This document shows positions 33,167-45,475 of a stretch of 64,000 nt of DNA, one piece after another. Both the position numbers and the translations under genes were made by a program. The DNA comes from Porpolomopsis calyptriformis (taxonomy: Eukaryota; Basidiomycota; Agaricomycetes; Agaricales; Hygrophoraceae). Within the stretch, counting starts at the first letter, position 1, and every line of letters starts with the position of its first letter. Where the stretch lies: NCBI GenBank assembly GCA_951640195.1, contig OX621174.1:1116001-1180000 (forward strand). Direction: 5' to 3'. Below the pieces are notes generated by a model, which did not search any database, was not told where the DNA came from, and worked only from the letters and a program-made list of their open reading frames with translations.

Positions 33167-33777
33167 GATTTGGCAACTGAGAACTTTTCATGTACCAGCA
33201 TTCACCGGATTAGCACGACCCGGAGAGGGTTAGAATATATACTACAAGGTTCGGCCTTGATGTTGATAGTGGAAGGAGATGAAGACTAAGTGTGACAGTG
33301 AGAGTGTTTTGGAATTAAAGTGAAAATTGCAAGGCAAAGTGCTATGTCAAAAGTTCGTGATAGGTATATGACGGACCAAATTGGACAAATTTCACTTTTA
33401 AGCTATTACAATCCTGTGTATAAATGTGCATATCTATACTAGGGAAGCGCTGCTTGGCTCAGCTCAGCTTTTGCTCGGCTTCTGCAGCTTTGCCAAATCA
33501 AGAAAGCCAAGTGGAGCTAAACTGTGTTCAAGCAGCTTGAGCCACAGCTTGAGGTCTTGTTTTGGGATATGGTAACTGGCTGTTAGAAACCTATAAGCAA
33601 CAATGGTGTAGTGTACTTCATCACGCTTAGCGGCCTTTTCAACTTATTTACAGCTGTAATGCGCCACAGATATTAGCCACAAGAAAATGTCAACAAGTGT
33701 GAGTGTATGAGGGACCAAACTGGACAAAAATCAAAATTTGTCAATTTGACAAGTCTGAATTACCAAAAAAGGTAGTA
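33167..33777. other. Region without a recognisable gene
   Basis: Downstream of the NTPase gene. It holds AGCTCAGC/GCTCGGCTTC-like short repeats (33470-33560) and two separated copies of GACCAAA(T/C)TGGACAAA (about 33373 and 33714), but no coding region. Confidence 0.4.
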
Positions 33778-33941
33778 TCCTGCAGGATCCTTCACCTTTC
33801 CTGCAGGATCCTGCACCTTTCCTGCACTCTCCTGCACTCTCCTGCATGTGTAGGATCCTGCACTCTCCTGCACCTTTCCCACACTCTCCTGTGGGATCCT
33901 GCACTCTCCTGCAGGTGTGGGATCCTGCAGGAGAGTGCAGG
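33778..33941. repeat. Minisatellite of CTCCTGCA / GGATCCTGCA units
   Basis: The stretch is almost entirely CTCCTGCAC, TTTCCTGCAC and GGATCCTGCA units. The last part (CCTGCAGGAGAGTGCAGG) is inverted relative to the first, so it can fold. It abuts the 5' LTR of D1. Confidence 0.7.
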
Positions 33942-34136
33942 TGTAATAGATATGTTACATACAGCCACCGTGCTGTGTTTGTACGTATTTGTACCGGATA
34001 CCTTAAGTACCGGTTACGCTTAGGTAAACAATAAGTTTACATCCCACTCCCGCTTATACCAGATTGCCCCAATACATTGGTTCTGTGCATATCCTGGTTT
34101 TGAGCAAAGTGTGATAACTTATCCCCAATCCTTAAA
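33942..34136 (+). repeat. 5' LTR of D1
   Basis: 195 bp, matching 43648-43842 and 45281-45475. AACAATAAGTTTAC and TGATAACTTATCC are conserved in all three. The terminal TTACA is TTAAA here. Confidence 0.88.
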
Positions 34137-34350
34137 CTTTTTTGCACATCCACAAGAAATTGTGGAATATCTGTGTAAATCAACTTTGACTGAAAAAGCT
34201 TCCCTGTCGACGACACAGCCTCCGTCAATGATGAAGACCCACATGAAGACTTGAATCACGCGGGCCTCAACGGCGCGCAACTCGCAAGGCAAACCGCCTG
34301 ACGATGATGACCTGGGAACGGCGCAGACAAGTGCCATCGCTGATTCCGGC

Positions 34351-36549
34351 GTGCCACATCACAACCTCAGCGACACTCAAAGATGGCCAGCGTCAGCCAT
34401 AAATTCACCCCAGAGTGAACGAAGACATCGTGCCAACTTAGATGATGGCAGTTCCCAACTTACGGAAAGAGAGGAGTCGTCGCTGACGACAAGTCGGCGT
34501 GTAAGTATGACAATCAACCCAACACTCGATACGTTAATACACACCCTCACTGAGGGTCAAACGAGGACAGGAGTCCCTTCCTCGTCACGAAACCTGAATG
34601 AACGAGAATACGTTCATCAAATGTTAAATCTATTACAGCGTGATGAAATAGACAATCAATATGAGCGACAAGACCCGTTGCCCACACCCAGTCAGATGTC
34701 GACTGTGACACGTACTAAGAGACAAAAAGAAAAGCGCCCGCAGAACCGCGAGGCACCGAGCGAGGTGCTCTCCAATGTAGTTGATAGGGTCAATGCACTC
34801 ATTCAGACGAGAATGGGCGGAATTAGTCATGATGAATTCATGAGGCTAGCCAACAACCTTAACAAGGTTATGGTGCATAAGAATAGCGACAACACCCGTT
34901 GAAATAAGATGGATACAACCATTCGTCCAGATAGGGACAAGGAAGATGAACTTCTGCAACAAGCGGAAGCTGAGCTTCACCGTCCTCGATAAGAAGATGA
35001 GGCGAGTTCCGTCTATCAGAGACGGCGAGCCGCGGCTGATTGAGTCGATAAACATCGACATGGAAGTAAGAAAAGGAACGACTGGAACAGATCGTTCGAA
35101 CAAGAAAACAAAGCAGCCTTGAGACCAGTAACATTCACACTCAAGGATAGAGTGGCCATCCAAAGGTTGAGAAATGGCGACATCCGTGAAACCGGAAGAT
35201 CCGGCCTGGATGATCAAGGCACCGCCTTCGACACTTCTGGAGAAACCATAGATTTATGGGCAGAAGGACAAAATGAGCGGTCCAAATGAGACCGCAGGCT
35301 GCCCTCAGATAGAAGGCGGTATCACCAGTCAGACGACAGTGATTCAGACGACCCAGATCAAGGATCGTCTTCTGATGATGAGTCCGATCGTAGCGAAACG
35401 ACAGACACTGGAAGTGACCAGTCAAGGAATCGACCATCCGACACTACCGGACATGGTAGTAAGAGAACGTCTAAACAGACGTCAAAAACAACAAAATGAC
35501 ACAGAAGTCGTAGCCATAAACCTCATAGATATGAGGGGAAAGATCGACACTCTGATTACCTCAGAGATATTCATCGTAAATATCATAAATTAATTGATGA
35601 ACAAGTGGGCAAACCACTGAAAGGAAACCTATCTGGTCTCCGAACCTCATCTCCTAAACTGCCTACTCCAAAAGAGTATAGCGGTGAGGAGGACATCGAG
35701 AAATTCAATGGGTGGCTTCAATCATTCTTGAGATGGTTGAAATTGTCCAACTACACTGGACCTAATGCTGAGCCAGAGCGTATCGCTTTAACAGCTATTT
35801 ATCTTGCGGACAAAGCAAGACAATGGTTCAACAACAATGTCGACAGCGTGTCTAGGCAGAAATGCCGATGGACATTTAAAGAGGTCATCACCGGATTGTA
35901 TGACTGGTTCATTCATGAGGCATCCATACAGGATGCTACGACAAAATTCTATTCGAGAAAGTACACCACTGAAGGTGGTGTCTCAGGATTCTTCTATGAC
36001 CTTGAGAGGTACGCAGGTCGTATGATACACGAGCCTGACTCGTATACGTTTAAAACCCAATTGCTATTGGGTCTACCTGCAAGGATAACCGATGCAGTTG
36101 TCCAGAAAGGCGTTACCGCCGAAACCTCGTCACTTGAGATGATCCTCAAAGTTGCTTGACATGTCAAAGAGAGCATTCGAATAAAGCATCGCTACAATGA
36201 GCGATGCAAGGCGACATCTGGAGTAACCAGTCAGCTGAAAGCAACCGCGAATATGCGGCCGCTAACAAATCAGACGATGAATAAAGAGACGCCGTCGTAC
36301 TTGAAGCCAGCGTACAATAAGTACACTAACAAAAGAGGTCCATACCAACCATATAGACCGACTAACAACCGTCAGCCTTACAGACTACCACCAAATAGAC
36401 CTAGCAGTTCTGGAAGTAAACCGACGCCACAGGCGCCGGCACATAATAGGAACCAGATGGGATTGTCTGGTGTGAAATGCTACACATGTGGCAAATTTGG
36501 CCATTATGCGATGATACGACCCATTGGTCCTTTGGACTCCGATTCATGA
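34351..36549 (+). pseudogene. Gag region of D1
   Basis: The frame is continuous apart from TGA and TAA codons (first at 34900, then 34990, 35039, 35287, 35498 and 36157). After a charged N-terminal region comes a capsid domain (LPTPKEYSGEEDIEKFNGWLQ, then ARQWFNNNV). A zinc knuckle CYTCGKFGH follows, whose fourth Cys is not visible. About 170 nt of non-coding sequence (36550-36720) separates it from the protease region in the same frame and may be a small insertion. Confidence 0.8.
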
Positions 36550-36723
36550 TTTGTATGTGTTGATGTTGATAGTGACTAGTTACAGTAGATGTGACATGTA
36601 ACGACAGAAGAAGCCTTTGTATGCAACCACCACATTCCCTCTACTTGCACTTCTGGAGGGCTCAGGCCCAGCCCAGTCGTATCAGCGACCAATCCGAAAT
36701 GTCCCAATTTTGGGAAGCCCCGA

Positions 36724-39700
36724 ATGGCAGCAATCCAAGAAGGGGAGGATGCATTCAAAACGGTAGCAGAAGACGCTATTGATGAGAATGACCAAGAGGC
36801 AGACGAGCCTCACCACAACTACAGAATCGTAGTTGAGGAAGAAGAGGACAATCCTTTACAAGGATCGCAGTATACATCACAAGGTGAAGAGTATCACCTC
36901 CAAGAATATGATGAGTATGAGGAGTACTCACAAGAGGAAGATGACAATAACATCATCAATGAACAGATACATTCAATCCGAGAAATGAGTAACCATACTC
37001 GTGAATTGATAGCATCTATAAACGACGAACAAGTGTTCAAAGAGGACACTCAACCCAAACCATGGATTCATAAGTCTAGCAGACAGCAGGACCGCCCAGC
37101 AAAACTGAGCACGAAAGTAAGGCCTTTAGTGGCTCGCATGGAATTAAACGGCCTCGTAGCCGTTGTAATGTTCGATACAGGCAGCACTTCTGATGCCATT
37201 AGCCCAGAATTTGCGAGAGTCACAAATTTGAAGATATATCAGTTGAAGGACCCTGTTCCGATCCAACTAGGATACCGCGGTAGCAGATCGCGGATTAACT
37301 ACAGTACTTACTGTCCCATGTGAATAGAAAGTATTGCTAAGAAATACTATTTCGATATTGTAAATATCGACAGATTCGATGCTATAATTGGCATCAGATT
37401 CATGCGTGAATTCGAAATTACGCTAGAGCCTAGTGCAAACCAAATAATGGTCTGCAGGGTAGCCACTCCTGCTCTAACTGAAGGGGAGGAAAATGATGAA
37501 ATCATGCACAGACAATCACTGCGATGAACTGAACAAAGGTCTGCTGAATGACTAACAGACACAGAACCGAAAGGTTCTGCAGGGAAGACGTCCAGACAAG
37601 ACGTCATAGAAACAGACAAACCAAAAGAGTTTGTCAAGGAGTTTTCAAGAAAAAGGTGTTCAGATGCAAACACAAAGAAAATAAAAGAGAGTACCCCTAC
37701 CGGGTCTAATGAAAAGATGTTACTGAGTGTAGCTCAAATTGTTCAACCAAACGAAAGGACCAAAATGTCCCTAACAAACAAGGACAGACCTTGCCTTCGA
37801 GCCAAATGGATCGAAGCGTGCCAAGATATCATGCACAGAGTACCCAAGGAATTACCTCCGGTACGTGGTGTCAATCACCACATACCTCTTATCGATGAAG
37901 ATAAGAAGTACAATTATTACCTTCCGAGATGTCCAGACTCGCTAAAGCCTCAGCTTATGGCGAAGATCATGCAGTACATGCGCGCTGGATGGTGGGAATC
38001 GGTGCAAACCAATCAAGCAGCTCCGATGCTGTGCATTCCAAAGAAGAATGGCACTCTACGGATGCCAATTGATTGTCATAAATGCAACAACAATACTTTG
38101 AAGGATGTTACGCCCTTTCCTGACCAAGACCAGATCAGATATGATGTGGCCGGCGGAACAATAAGGTCAAAAATTGACCTATCAGATGCTTATGAGCAGG
38201 TACGGACAGTACCTGAAGACGTGCATAAAAGCACGTTTGCAACAATATATGGCACATACGTGAGCCATACAATGCAGATAGGAGACTGCAACGCACCCAC
38301 TACATTTCAGCGGGTAATGACAATGATCTTTTGAGACTTTATCAGCATATTCATGCATGCCTATCTCGACGATCTATTCGTCTATAGTGCTTCCGTCTCG
38401 GAGCACGAAAAACACTTGGGTCTCATGTTTGGTAAACTACGAGAATACAAGTTCTACCTCCAAGAGGAGAAGTGCGAACTGTACGCCGATGTGATCGACT
38501 GTCTAGGTCATAAGATAGACGACAAAGGGCTACACGCAGACGCCGACAAAATGGCAAGAATATGCGATTGGCAACAGCCGCGCAATTACAACGATGTCTA
38601 GAAATTTATAGGACTCGTGCAATATCTGGCGCATTTCCTGCCAGATATCTCAAGTTATACAGGGCCGTTAGCAGCCATGACAGCAAACAGGCAACCGTTC
38701 ACGTGGAGACCAATCCACGATAAATGCTTTGAAACGATAAAGCAGATATGCTGCTCGACACCTATACTAGTGCTGATACATCACAAGAAAGATGAACCCA
38801 TATGGGTCATCTGCAATGCCTCAATACATGGCGTCGGCGCAATGTACAGACAAGGTCCTACCTGGCAAACCTGCAGACCAGCAGGATTTATGTTGCGAAA
38901 GTTTACGGATGCTCAACGGAATTACCGAACGTTCAAGCATGAAACGATCACGATACTCGAAGCCCTCCTTAAATGGGAGGACAAATTGATAGGATATCGG
39001 GTTCACGTTGTGACTGACCATCAAGCTCTTGAGTTCTTCAAGATGCAAAGACGCCTGTCTAGCCGACAAGCCCGTTGGATGGAATACCTGTCAAGATTTG
39101 ACTTTGACATAACATACGTCAAAGGGCAACTGAATAAAGTTGCTGATGCATTATCACGTTATTATGAAAGTGATACATGGTATGACGCTCATCCTATGAG
39201 CGAATACGTAGACGTAGATATACGTCTAGACCCAGAAAAGGATGATCTCCCTTGGGATCGTCTAAACGAAATAAATACTGGAGCCATCGAAATGAAGGCT
39301 ATCCAGGTTGTCAAAGACATTCAACGACGCTGAAGCAATCGTCTTCTCGAAAGAGAAGAAGATAGAGATGCACAAGCAGCAGCGCTCGCGCTAGTTCCAA
39401 TTCCAGAAACAGAACCGATGAAAAAATTGAGATCGTCCCCGGATGATCCAACAATATTCCAATCCCATAAATGGGGAGAGATCTTGCGCGCTTGTATAGA
39501 GCATGATGAATCGCTGACAGTAGCGATTTGCGGGGGATATATATCCAACGCATTATTCAGCAAGGTTCTTGAGAACCCTGATCACCATAAGGCATTCACT
39601 GTCCGTGAAGGCCTGATTTGGTCCAAGAATTTGGGGGGAGAGGAAGTACTATGTATCCCATCTGCAAAGATGGGGCAAGAATCAATCTTCAGCCTGATCA

Positions 39701-41007
39701 TTGATCAAGCACACTCAATAGTGGGCCATTTTGGTCCACAACGTACTGCCGACTACGTAAGATGATGGTACTGGTGGCCTAAGATATTTAGCCACGTTAA
39801 ACAATTCTGCAAGTCGTGTCAGACTTGTCAAACGTCGAAAGACGATATGCAGCACCCAACAGGACTGTTGCATTCATTACCCATACCCACGAAACTGTGG
39901 CAATCAATAGGAATGGACTTTATTGGTCCGTTTCCCGAAATTGATGGGTACAATTACCTTTGGGTAGTCATTTGTCGAATAACATCAATGATCCACCTAA
40001 TTCCGGTGAATACTAAAACAAAAGCATCAGAGCTTTCGTGGATCTACTTAAAAGAAGTAGTAAGGCTTCATGGCCTTCCCGAAAGTATAGTCTCAGACAG
40101 AGACTTGAAATTTACCTCCAAATGGTGGAGCGAACTTCACAGGCTCTTAGGAGCTAAACTATTGATGTCTACATCTTTCCATCCTCAGACGGATGGCGCA
40201 ACTGAATGAGCTAATCATTCAATAGGTCAAATCCTCCGAGCAACCGTAAGCTCAGATCAACGAGACTGGATCACAAAGATCCCAATGACCGAATTCGCGA
40301 TTAACGCGAGTATTAGTGAAGCTACAGGCATCGCCCCGTTCGAGCTGAATGGAGCATATATGCCTGCTATGATTAAGCAGGTAGAAAATACTGCTGAGAC
40401 ACTGCCAGGTGTCCAAGCATTTGCTCAACAAGCGCTGCAGAATCTGGCAGCTGCTCACAACACAATCATTGCGCATCGCGTATTTCAAAGACACTACGCT
40501 AATCAGCATAGAAGGGAAGAACCATCGATTAAAGTAAACGACTTCGTGTACCTATTGACTAAGAACCTTAAACTACCACAAGGTAGAGCAGGGAAACTAC
40601 TGCCAAGGTTCGTTGGGCTGTACAAAGTTGTACGGGCCTTTCCTAATGAATCCAACTATGAGTTGGAACTCCCCAACGAGCTCGCGAAGTGACAGATTCA
40701 TCTGCGCTTTCACGTAAATTTGCTGCGTCTGCACCATCCGAACGATGATGCATTATTCCCTAACCGAGCGTCAGTAGACGCTTACGACTTTGGTGAACCA
40801 CTTCAAACTGAATGGTTAGTCAACGAAATAGTCAGCCATAGGTGGGACAACTGAAAACTCGAGTTGGAGGTTTGTTGGAACCTCGGAGACACGACTTGGG
40901 AGCCCATCTCATCGTGTAAAGAGCTTAGTGCTCTAGATAAATATCTAACCCTAATGGGTGTAGATACCCCTCTTCAACTGCCGAGACAGCCAGTTAAGAG
41001 GCACTGA
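36724..41007 (+). pseudogene. Pol region of D1 (same frame as gag)
   Basis: Protease shows MFDTGSTSDAIS. RT has IDCHKCNNNTLKD, LSDAYEQVRT, PTTFQRVM and YLDDLFVYS. RNase H has CNASIHGVGAMYRQ, where Asn replaces the first catalytic Asp, and KHETITILEALLKW. Integrase has HSIVGHFG...CKSCQTC, a core of MDFIGPFP, VSDRDLKF and ATE-stop-ANHS, then a tail ending in a chromo-like segment (EWLVNEIVSHRWDN, LEVCWNLGDTTWEPISS). Nonsense codons lie near 37321, 37525, 38332, 38599, 39331, 39763, 40207, 40690 and 40852. Unlike families A to C no frameshift separates it from gag, so a single Gag-Pol polyprotein, as in Tf1, is likely. Confidence 0.85.
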
Positions 41008-41252
41008 ATGCCGACTGCACTCAGAGCCTTGAGGCGTGCCGACAAGCACACCTCGTATGCACGCTAAACTGAGCGCAACCAATAATTGCCTTAATCGGCA
41101 ATCAATGGACTGGACATACCCAGTCCGGTGGCGGACTCACCCCAATTGGGGTAATTAGAGGCACCAAAATGATGCCACAAGTCTAAGCATGACTTGTATA
41201 AAAGCACGACAAACAAAAAACAATGGTAGAAAAATTTCTACCCTGTACGACG

Positions 41253-43501
41253 ATGTCGAACGAAAATAGCACGCCCACAAGCGTAAGAGCAAGCCCCCAC
41301 CCCGTAGACCCGAGACCACCGGAAACAGTGGAAGACGATGGGGATCAGCTAATGGCTGGTCCCGACAAAGTCATCAGACCCCGCGCCAGACATGGCATGG
41401 GCCCTCTTCTGAAGGGGAGAGAGAGCACCGCTCTCGACAAAACACAAGTAACTTGTCAGAGTTACCCCCGAAAACATGGGTGTGTAACAGCACCATCAAT
41501 GTCGCGATACACTCCAGTCACCAGCGGTGTAAAGTCTGCAAAGACTATGTAATGCATGTCATTGAAGACAGTGTGTACCAAGATGCCTCATTGAAAGAGG
41601 CATTTGATGACTGCCACAAGGCACATCAAGAGGAACTTGTAGCAGAGATCCGAAACCTAACCGTCTCACTCGAGAAGGCTCAAGACGATGGTGATTACTA
41701 TCGTGCTCATTATGAACAAACTCAAGATGAGCTTTATAAAGCCAATCAGCTTATAGCCAAGCTGAACAAGTCTAACAACACTAGCGAGGCCGAATCGCTA
41801 GGAAAGCGCAAGCGCTCCCGTACTGAGGGATCGCATTTGCGATCGTCCGAATACACAAGGGCGGCCAGCCCTGTGACCAAGAAACCCTCTGCCCAAGACA
41901 AGGGCAAGGAAAAAGAAACAGATGAGGAGGCTCGACGAAGAGCCGATATGGAACATTTCGATCCATACTCAGATGACGAGTTAGCGGGCTGTGGCCCGAT
42001 GTTCGGAGACCTCGACAAGGAGGATAACGCGTACATCAAGAGACACTTCCCTCAAATCATTCGAGAGAATGAGGAACTGAAGGCTCGCCTTTAACCCACC
42101 TCGTATGTCGAGTTCCCAAACCTCCCAGATCCAGGAGTGAATAATCAATCTGGCCCTAGTGGCGAGATGATCAAACGGCGCAAGAAGCGCTTGACCATTA
42201 CTGCTTGGCCCAGCATCCCTGCTGGGGCCCACTACTCACCCATTGACCAGACCGTCCAGGTTGGCGCAAGCGCTGAAGCAGCACGACAAAACGAAGCGAT
42301 GGGACTACCCCCTCCACATGGAACTTGATCTGCAGATGACCGCAGATACCCAGTCAACGCGTGCCAATGGTGCGCTCTATTCATTCAAGCCCAAGAATCG
42401 GGCAATAATGAGGCTCTCGAACTCACGCGATCATTCATCACGACAGCGCAGGCGACTCCTCAAGAGAGCAGAATGGACGCTCAATGCATCTCATTAACCC
42501 ATTGGAGAGTTCCCGCCTGGGCTTCAGGTGATTCCACCGACGCACCTGTACAGGTGCCGACTTCTTCTGTGCCTGGATGGATTAACCCGTCTCAGCCAAC
42601 CGCCACGAGTTCCCTGGAAGAGTGGGCTCGTTGGTTCTACATAAACCACTGTGCCACGCACCCTGGAGTGTGCTTAGAATGAGATGGCAGCATTTCGCTG
42701 CGAAGCCTCTGCGGGATGCTTTTGGTTAGTTGACACAAACCAAAGTCACCTAAGACCCATGCTCCTGCCAGATCATCGACAGAGGCTGACCAGATACGGT
42801 CGCAATACATCAGAGCGGCAGCCCTCCTGTTTGGAATGCCCGGCCACTATTGCTCACTTGTGATGGGATCGAACCTGTCCATTGCGGAACCCACCAGAGA
42901 ACCAGCCTGGTACTCTGGATCATCCAATGTCACGGAACAATCCCTCGTTCCGTTCTTCGCCGGACAAGGCATTACGTTTGAACAGGTGGACAACGCCTTT
43001 GTCTATGCCTTCCAATGGCTTGAGGACACCCTCCAGGGTAATGTCTCAGACTTATCCTCCCTCGAGACGTACAGAGAGTCTGTACGTACTACACTGGCAA
43101 GGAATGGCATTCCTTTGTCACTTCATGACAGAAATGACACATGGTTCCCAGATGGACGTCCTCGCCGACGTCCCCAGTCTCGTATCTCGTCTAATGACGA
43201 GTCTGTCGCCCCATCCGCGGGCCTGATCACCCAAGATGCGTTTGATGCGTCTAACTCGTTCACTCAGCGTGGACAAATCACGTACACGCTCACTGAGCGT
43301 GGACCACCCCATGGCTGGGACTCGTCCCGCACTTTGCAACGCCGTTCACGGCGTGATTCACAAGACAGCGCTGCGCCGCCAGGCAGCGATAGCAAGCAAG
43401 TCTCACTTGGCTCGCCGATCCCCGAACCTGAGCCAGCTTCGCTTCAGGAATGTATTGATAGTACGTCAGAGATACCTGACGTCCCGATGGACTATGGATG
43501 A
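41253..43501 (+). pseudogene. Long third ORF of D1 between pol and the 3' LTR
   Basis: A frame of about 750 residues runs from near 41453 to 43501. The N-terminal part (MSNENSTPTSVRASPHP) lies in another frame upstream, implying an indel around 41450. Nonsense codons occur at 42092, 42326, 42680 and 42737. Features seen are CKVCKDYV, a coiled coil (LVAEIRNLTVSLEKAQDDGDYY), a basic Ser-rich segment, CQWCALFIQAQ, CATHPGVC and a C-terminal Ser/Pro-rich part ending PDVPMDYG. It occupies the position of an env gene, but no signal peptide or membrane span is visible. The coiled-coil part resembles in layout the third ORFs of families A to C. Confidence 0.6.
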
Positions 43502-43647
43502 ATGTAGTTGTCGCCGCAGTTGTTTTACTATGGCATTTATTTTCTATTTCTCTTAGTTCTTTCTATGTTGTTTATAGACTGTTTTATGTGTATTCTGCCT
43601 GGCTATCAGGCTTAACTTACCCTGGCAGTTAAGCCGAAGGGGGAGGA

Positions 43648-43842
43648 TGTAACAGATATGTTACATACAGCCACCGTGCTGTGTTTGTACATATTTGTAC
43701 TGGATACCTTAAGTACCGGTTATGCTTAGGTAAACAATAAGTTTACATCCCACTCCTGCTTATACCAGATTGCCCCAATACATTGGTTCTGTGCATATCC
43801 TGGTTTTGAGCAAAGTGTGATAACTTATCCCCAATCCTTACA
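43648..43842 (+). repeat. 3' LTR of D1 / first LTR of the D tail duplication
   Basis: 195 bp, TGTAACAGATATG to CTTACA, directly after the purine tract. Confidence 0.88.
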
Positions 43843-44251
43843 CTGTGCTCCCGTCGGATCATTGACAGATGCCAACCAGATACAGTCGCAATACATCAGA
43901 GCAGCAGCCCTCCTGTTTGGAATGCCTGGCCGCTATCGCTCACTTGTGATGGGATCGAACCTGTCCATTGCGGAACCCCCCAGAGAACCAGCCTGGTACT
44001 CTGGATCACCTAATGTCATGGAACAATCCCTCATTCTATTCTTCACTAGACAAGGCATTACATTTGAACAGGCAGACGACGCCTTTGTCTATGCCTTTCA
44101 GTGGCTCGAAGACACCCTCCAGGGTAATGTCTCAGACTTATCCTCCCTCAAGACATACAGAGAGTCTGTGCATAATACACTGGCAAGGAATGGCATCCCG
44201 TTATCACTTCATGATGGAAATGACACCTGGTTCCCAGACAGATGTCCCCAC

Positions 44252-44794
44252 TGTAGAAGGTGTGAGGGATCTTAAGGGAGATTCCTCTCATTCATCCAAG
44301 GGGTATTGGAACATGTAGGAACTGATTCAGTAATCAGATGATGATGGACAGGGTTTCAAGCTTATGAAGGCTTGATATATTGGGTAGGAAGGGAAAGTGT
44401 GTATTGGGGAAGGTGTGTCTGTCTTATTTAGTGATTATCTACTTGATATATATAGAGGAGGTGAATAAAGGAACTTTCTTTGTAGGTATGTGTACAAAGG
44501 ATAGTTCCTTTGTGAGAGTATGTGAGTGGGAATTAGGTAGATAGATGAAAGGAAGATAGGATAAGGTAGATAAGATAAGGAAAACAAAGAAAAGAGACTT
44601 TCCAATCAGTTGGAGGTGTTTCCGAAGGAGTTCATGTTTTTGGAAGTCTTCCAGTTAGAGGCAGACATTTTCAGAATGTTTATTGGAAAGTCGGAAGGGT
44701 TGGGTCTTTGGGATATGTGTATATGGATTTGGTGAGGTTGAGCTTGTGTGTGATGGAAAGGTTTTCCGTTTGTAGGGAGTATGGATCTCCTACA
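44252..44794. repeat. Solo LTR (TGTAG...CTACA) inside the D tail
   Basis: The 543-bp insertion begins TGTAGAAGGTG and ends CTCCTACA, with CCAC on both sides (44248-44251 and 44795-44798). A TATATATAG followed by repeated GGAACTTTCTTTG / GTTCCTTTG motifs lies inside. It is absent from the homologous place in D1 (about 43160). Confidence 0.7.
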
Positions 44795-45280
44795 CCACTG
44801 ACGTCCCCCATCTCGTATCTCATCCAATGATAAGTCTGTCACCCCATCCATGGGCCTTATCACCCAAGACACATTTGATGCGTCTAACTCGTTCACTTGG
44901 CATGGACTAACCACATCCACGCTCAGCGAGCGTGGACCACCCCATGGCTGGGGCTCGTCCCACACTTTGCAATGCCATTCACAGCGCGATTCACAAGATA
45001 GCACTGCGCCACCAGGCAGTGATAGCAAGCAAGTATCACTTGGCTCGCTGATCCCCAAACCTGAGCCAGTTTCACTTCAGGAATGTATTGATAGTACATC
45101 AGAGATACCTGACATCCCAATGGACTATGGATGAATGTAGTCTTCGCTGCTGTTGTATTACTACGGCTTTAATTTTCTGTTTCTCTTAGTTCTTTCTATG
45201 TAGTATATAGATTGTTTTATATGTATTCTGCCTAGCTATCAGGCTTAACTTACCCCAGCAGTTAAGCCAAAGGGGGAGGA

Positions 45281-45475
45281 TGTAACAGATATGTTACATA
45301 CAGCCACCATGCTGTGTTTGTATGTATTTGTACCAGATACCTTAAGTACCAGTTATGCTTAGGTAAACAATAAGTTTACATCCCACTCCTGCTTATACCA
45401 GATTGCCCCAATACATTGGTTCTGTGCATATCCTGGTATTGAGCAAAGTGTGATAACTTATCCCCAACCCTTACA
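45281..45475 (+). repeat. Third LTR of family D
   Basis: 195 bp, TGTAACAGATATG to CCTTACA, more diverged than the other two by scattered transitions. Confidence 0.88.

Larger units (their letters stand above)
33942..43842 (+). mobile_element. Ty3/gypsy element D1
   Basis: 195-bp LTRs at 33942-34136 and 43648-43842 begin TGTAA and end TTACA (TTAAA in the first). Gag, protease, RT, RNase H, integrase and a C-terminal chromo-like module lie in a single frame (34351-41007) with many nonsense codons. A long third ORF follows. The purine tract AAGGGGGAGGA precedes the 3' LTR. The left flank GCAGG does not match the right flank of either downstream LTR, so a rearrangement is likely. Confidence 0.88.
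43843..45475 (+). mobile_element. Duplicated 3' tail of element D with a third LTR
   Basis: 43843-45280 is homologous to 42756-43647 (the end of the third ORF, ...PDIPMDYG, and the purine tract) and is followed by LTR 45281-45475. The homology starts at the very end of the previous LTR. A 543-bp solo LTR interrupts it at 44252-44794. It may come from recombination between two D copies or from template switching. Confidence 0.8.

Noticed and set aside
33778..33941. CRISPR-like array
   Set aside because: Units are contiguous, short and degenerate without spacers; it is a minisatellite in a eukaryotic context.
41253..43501. Envelope gene of an errantivirus-like element
   Set aside because: Position fits, but no signal peptide, transmembrane span or furin-like site is visible; the protein is hydrophilic with Cys pairs and a coiled coil.
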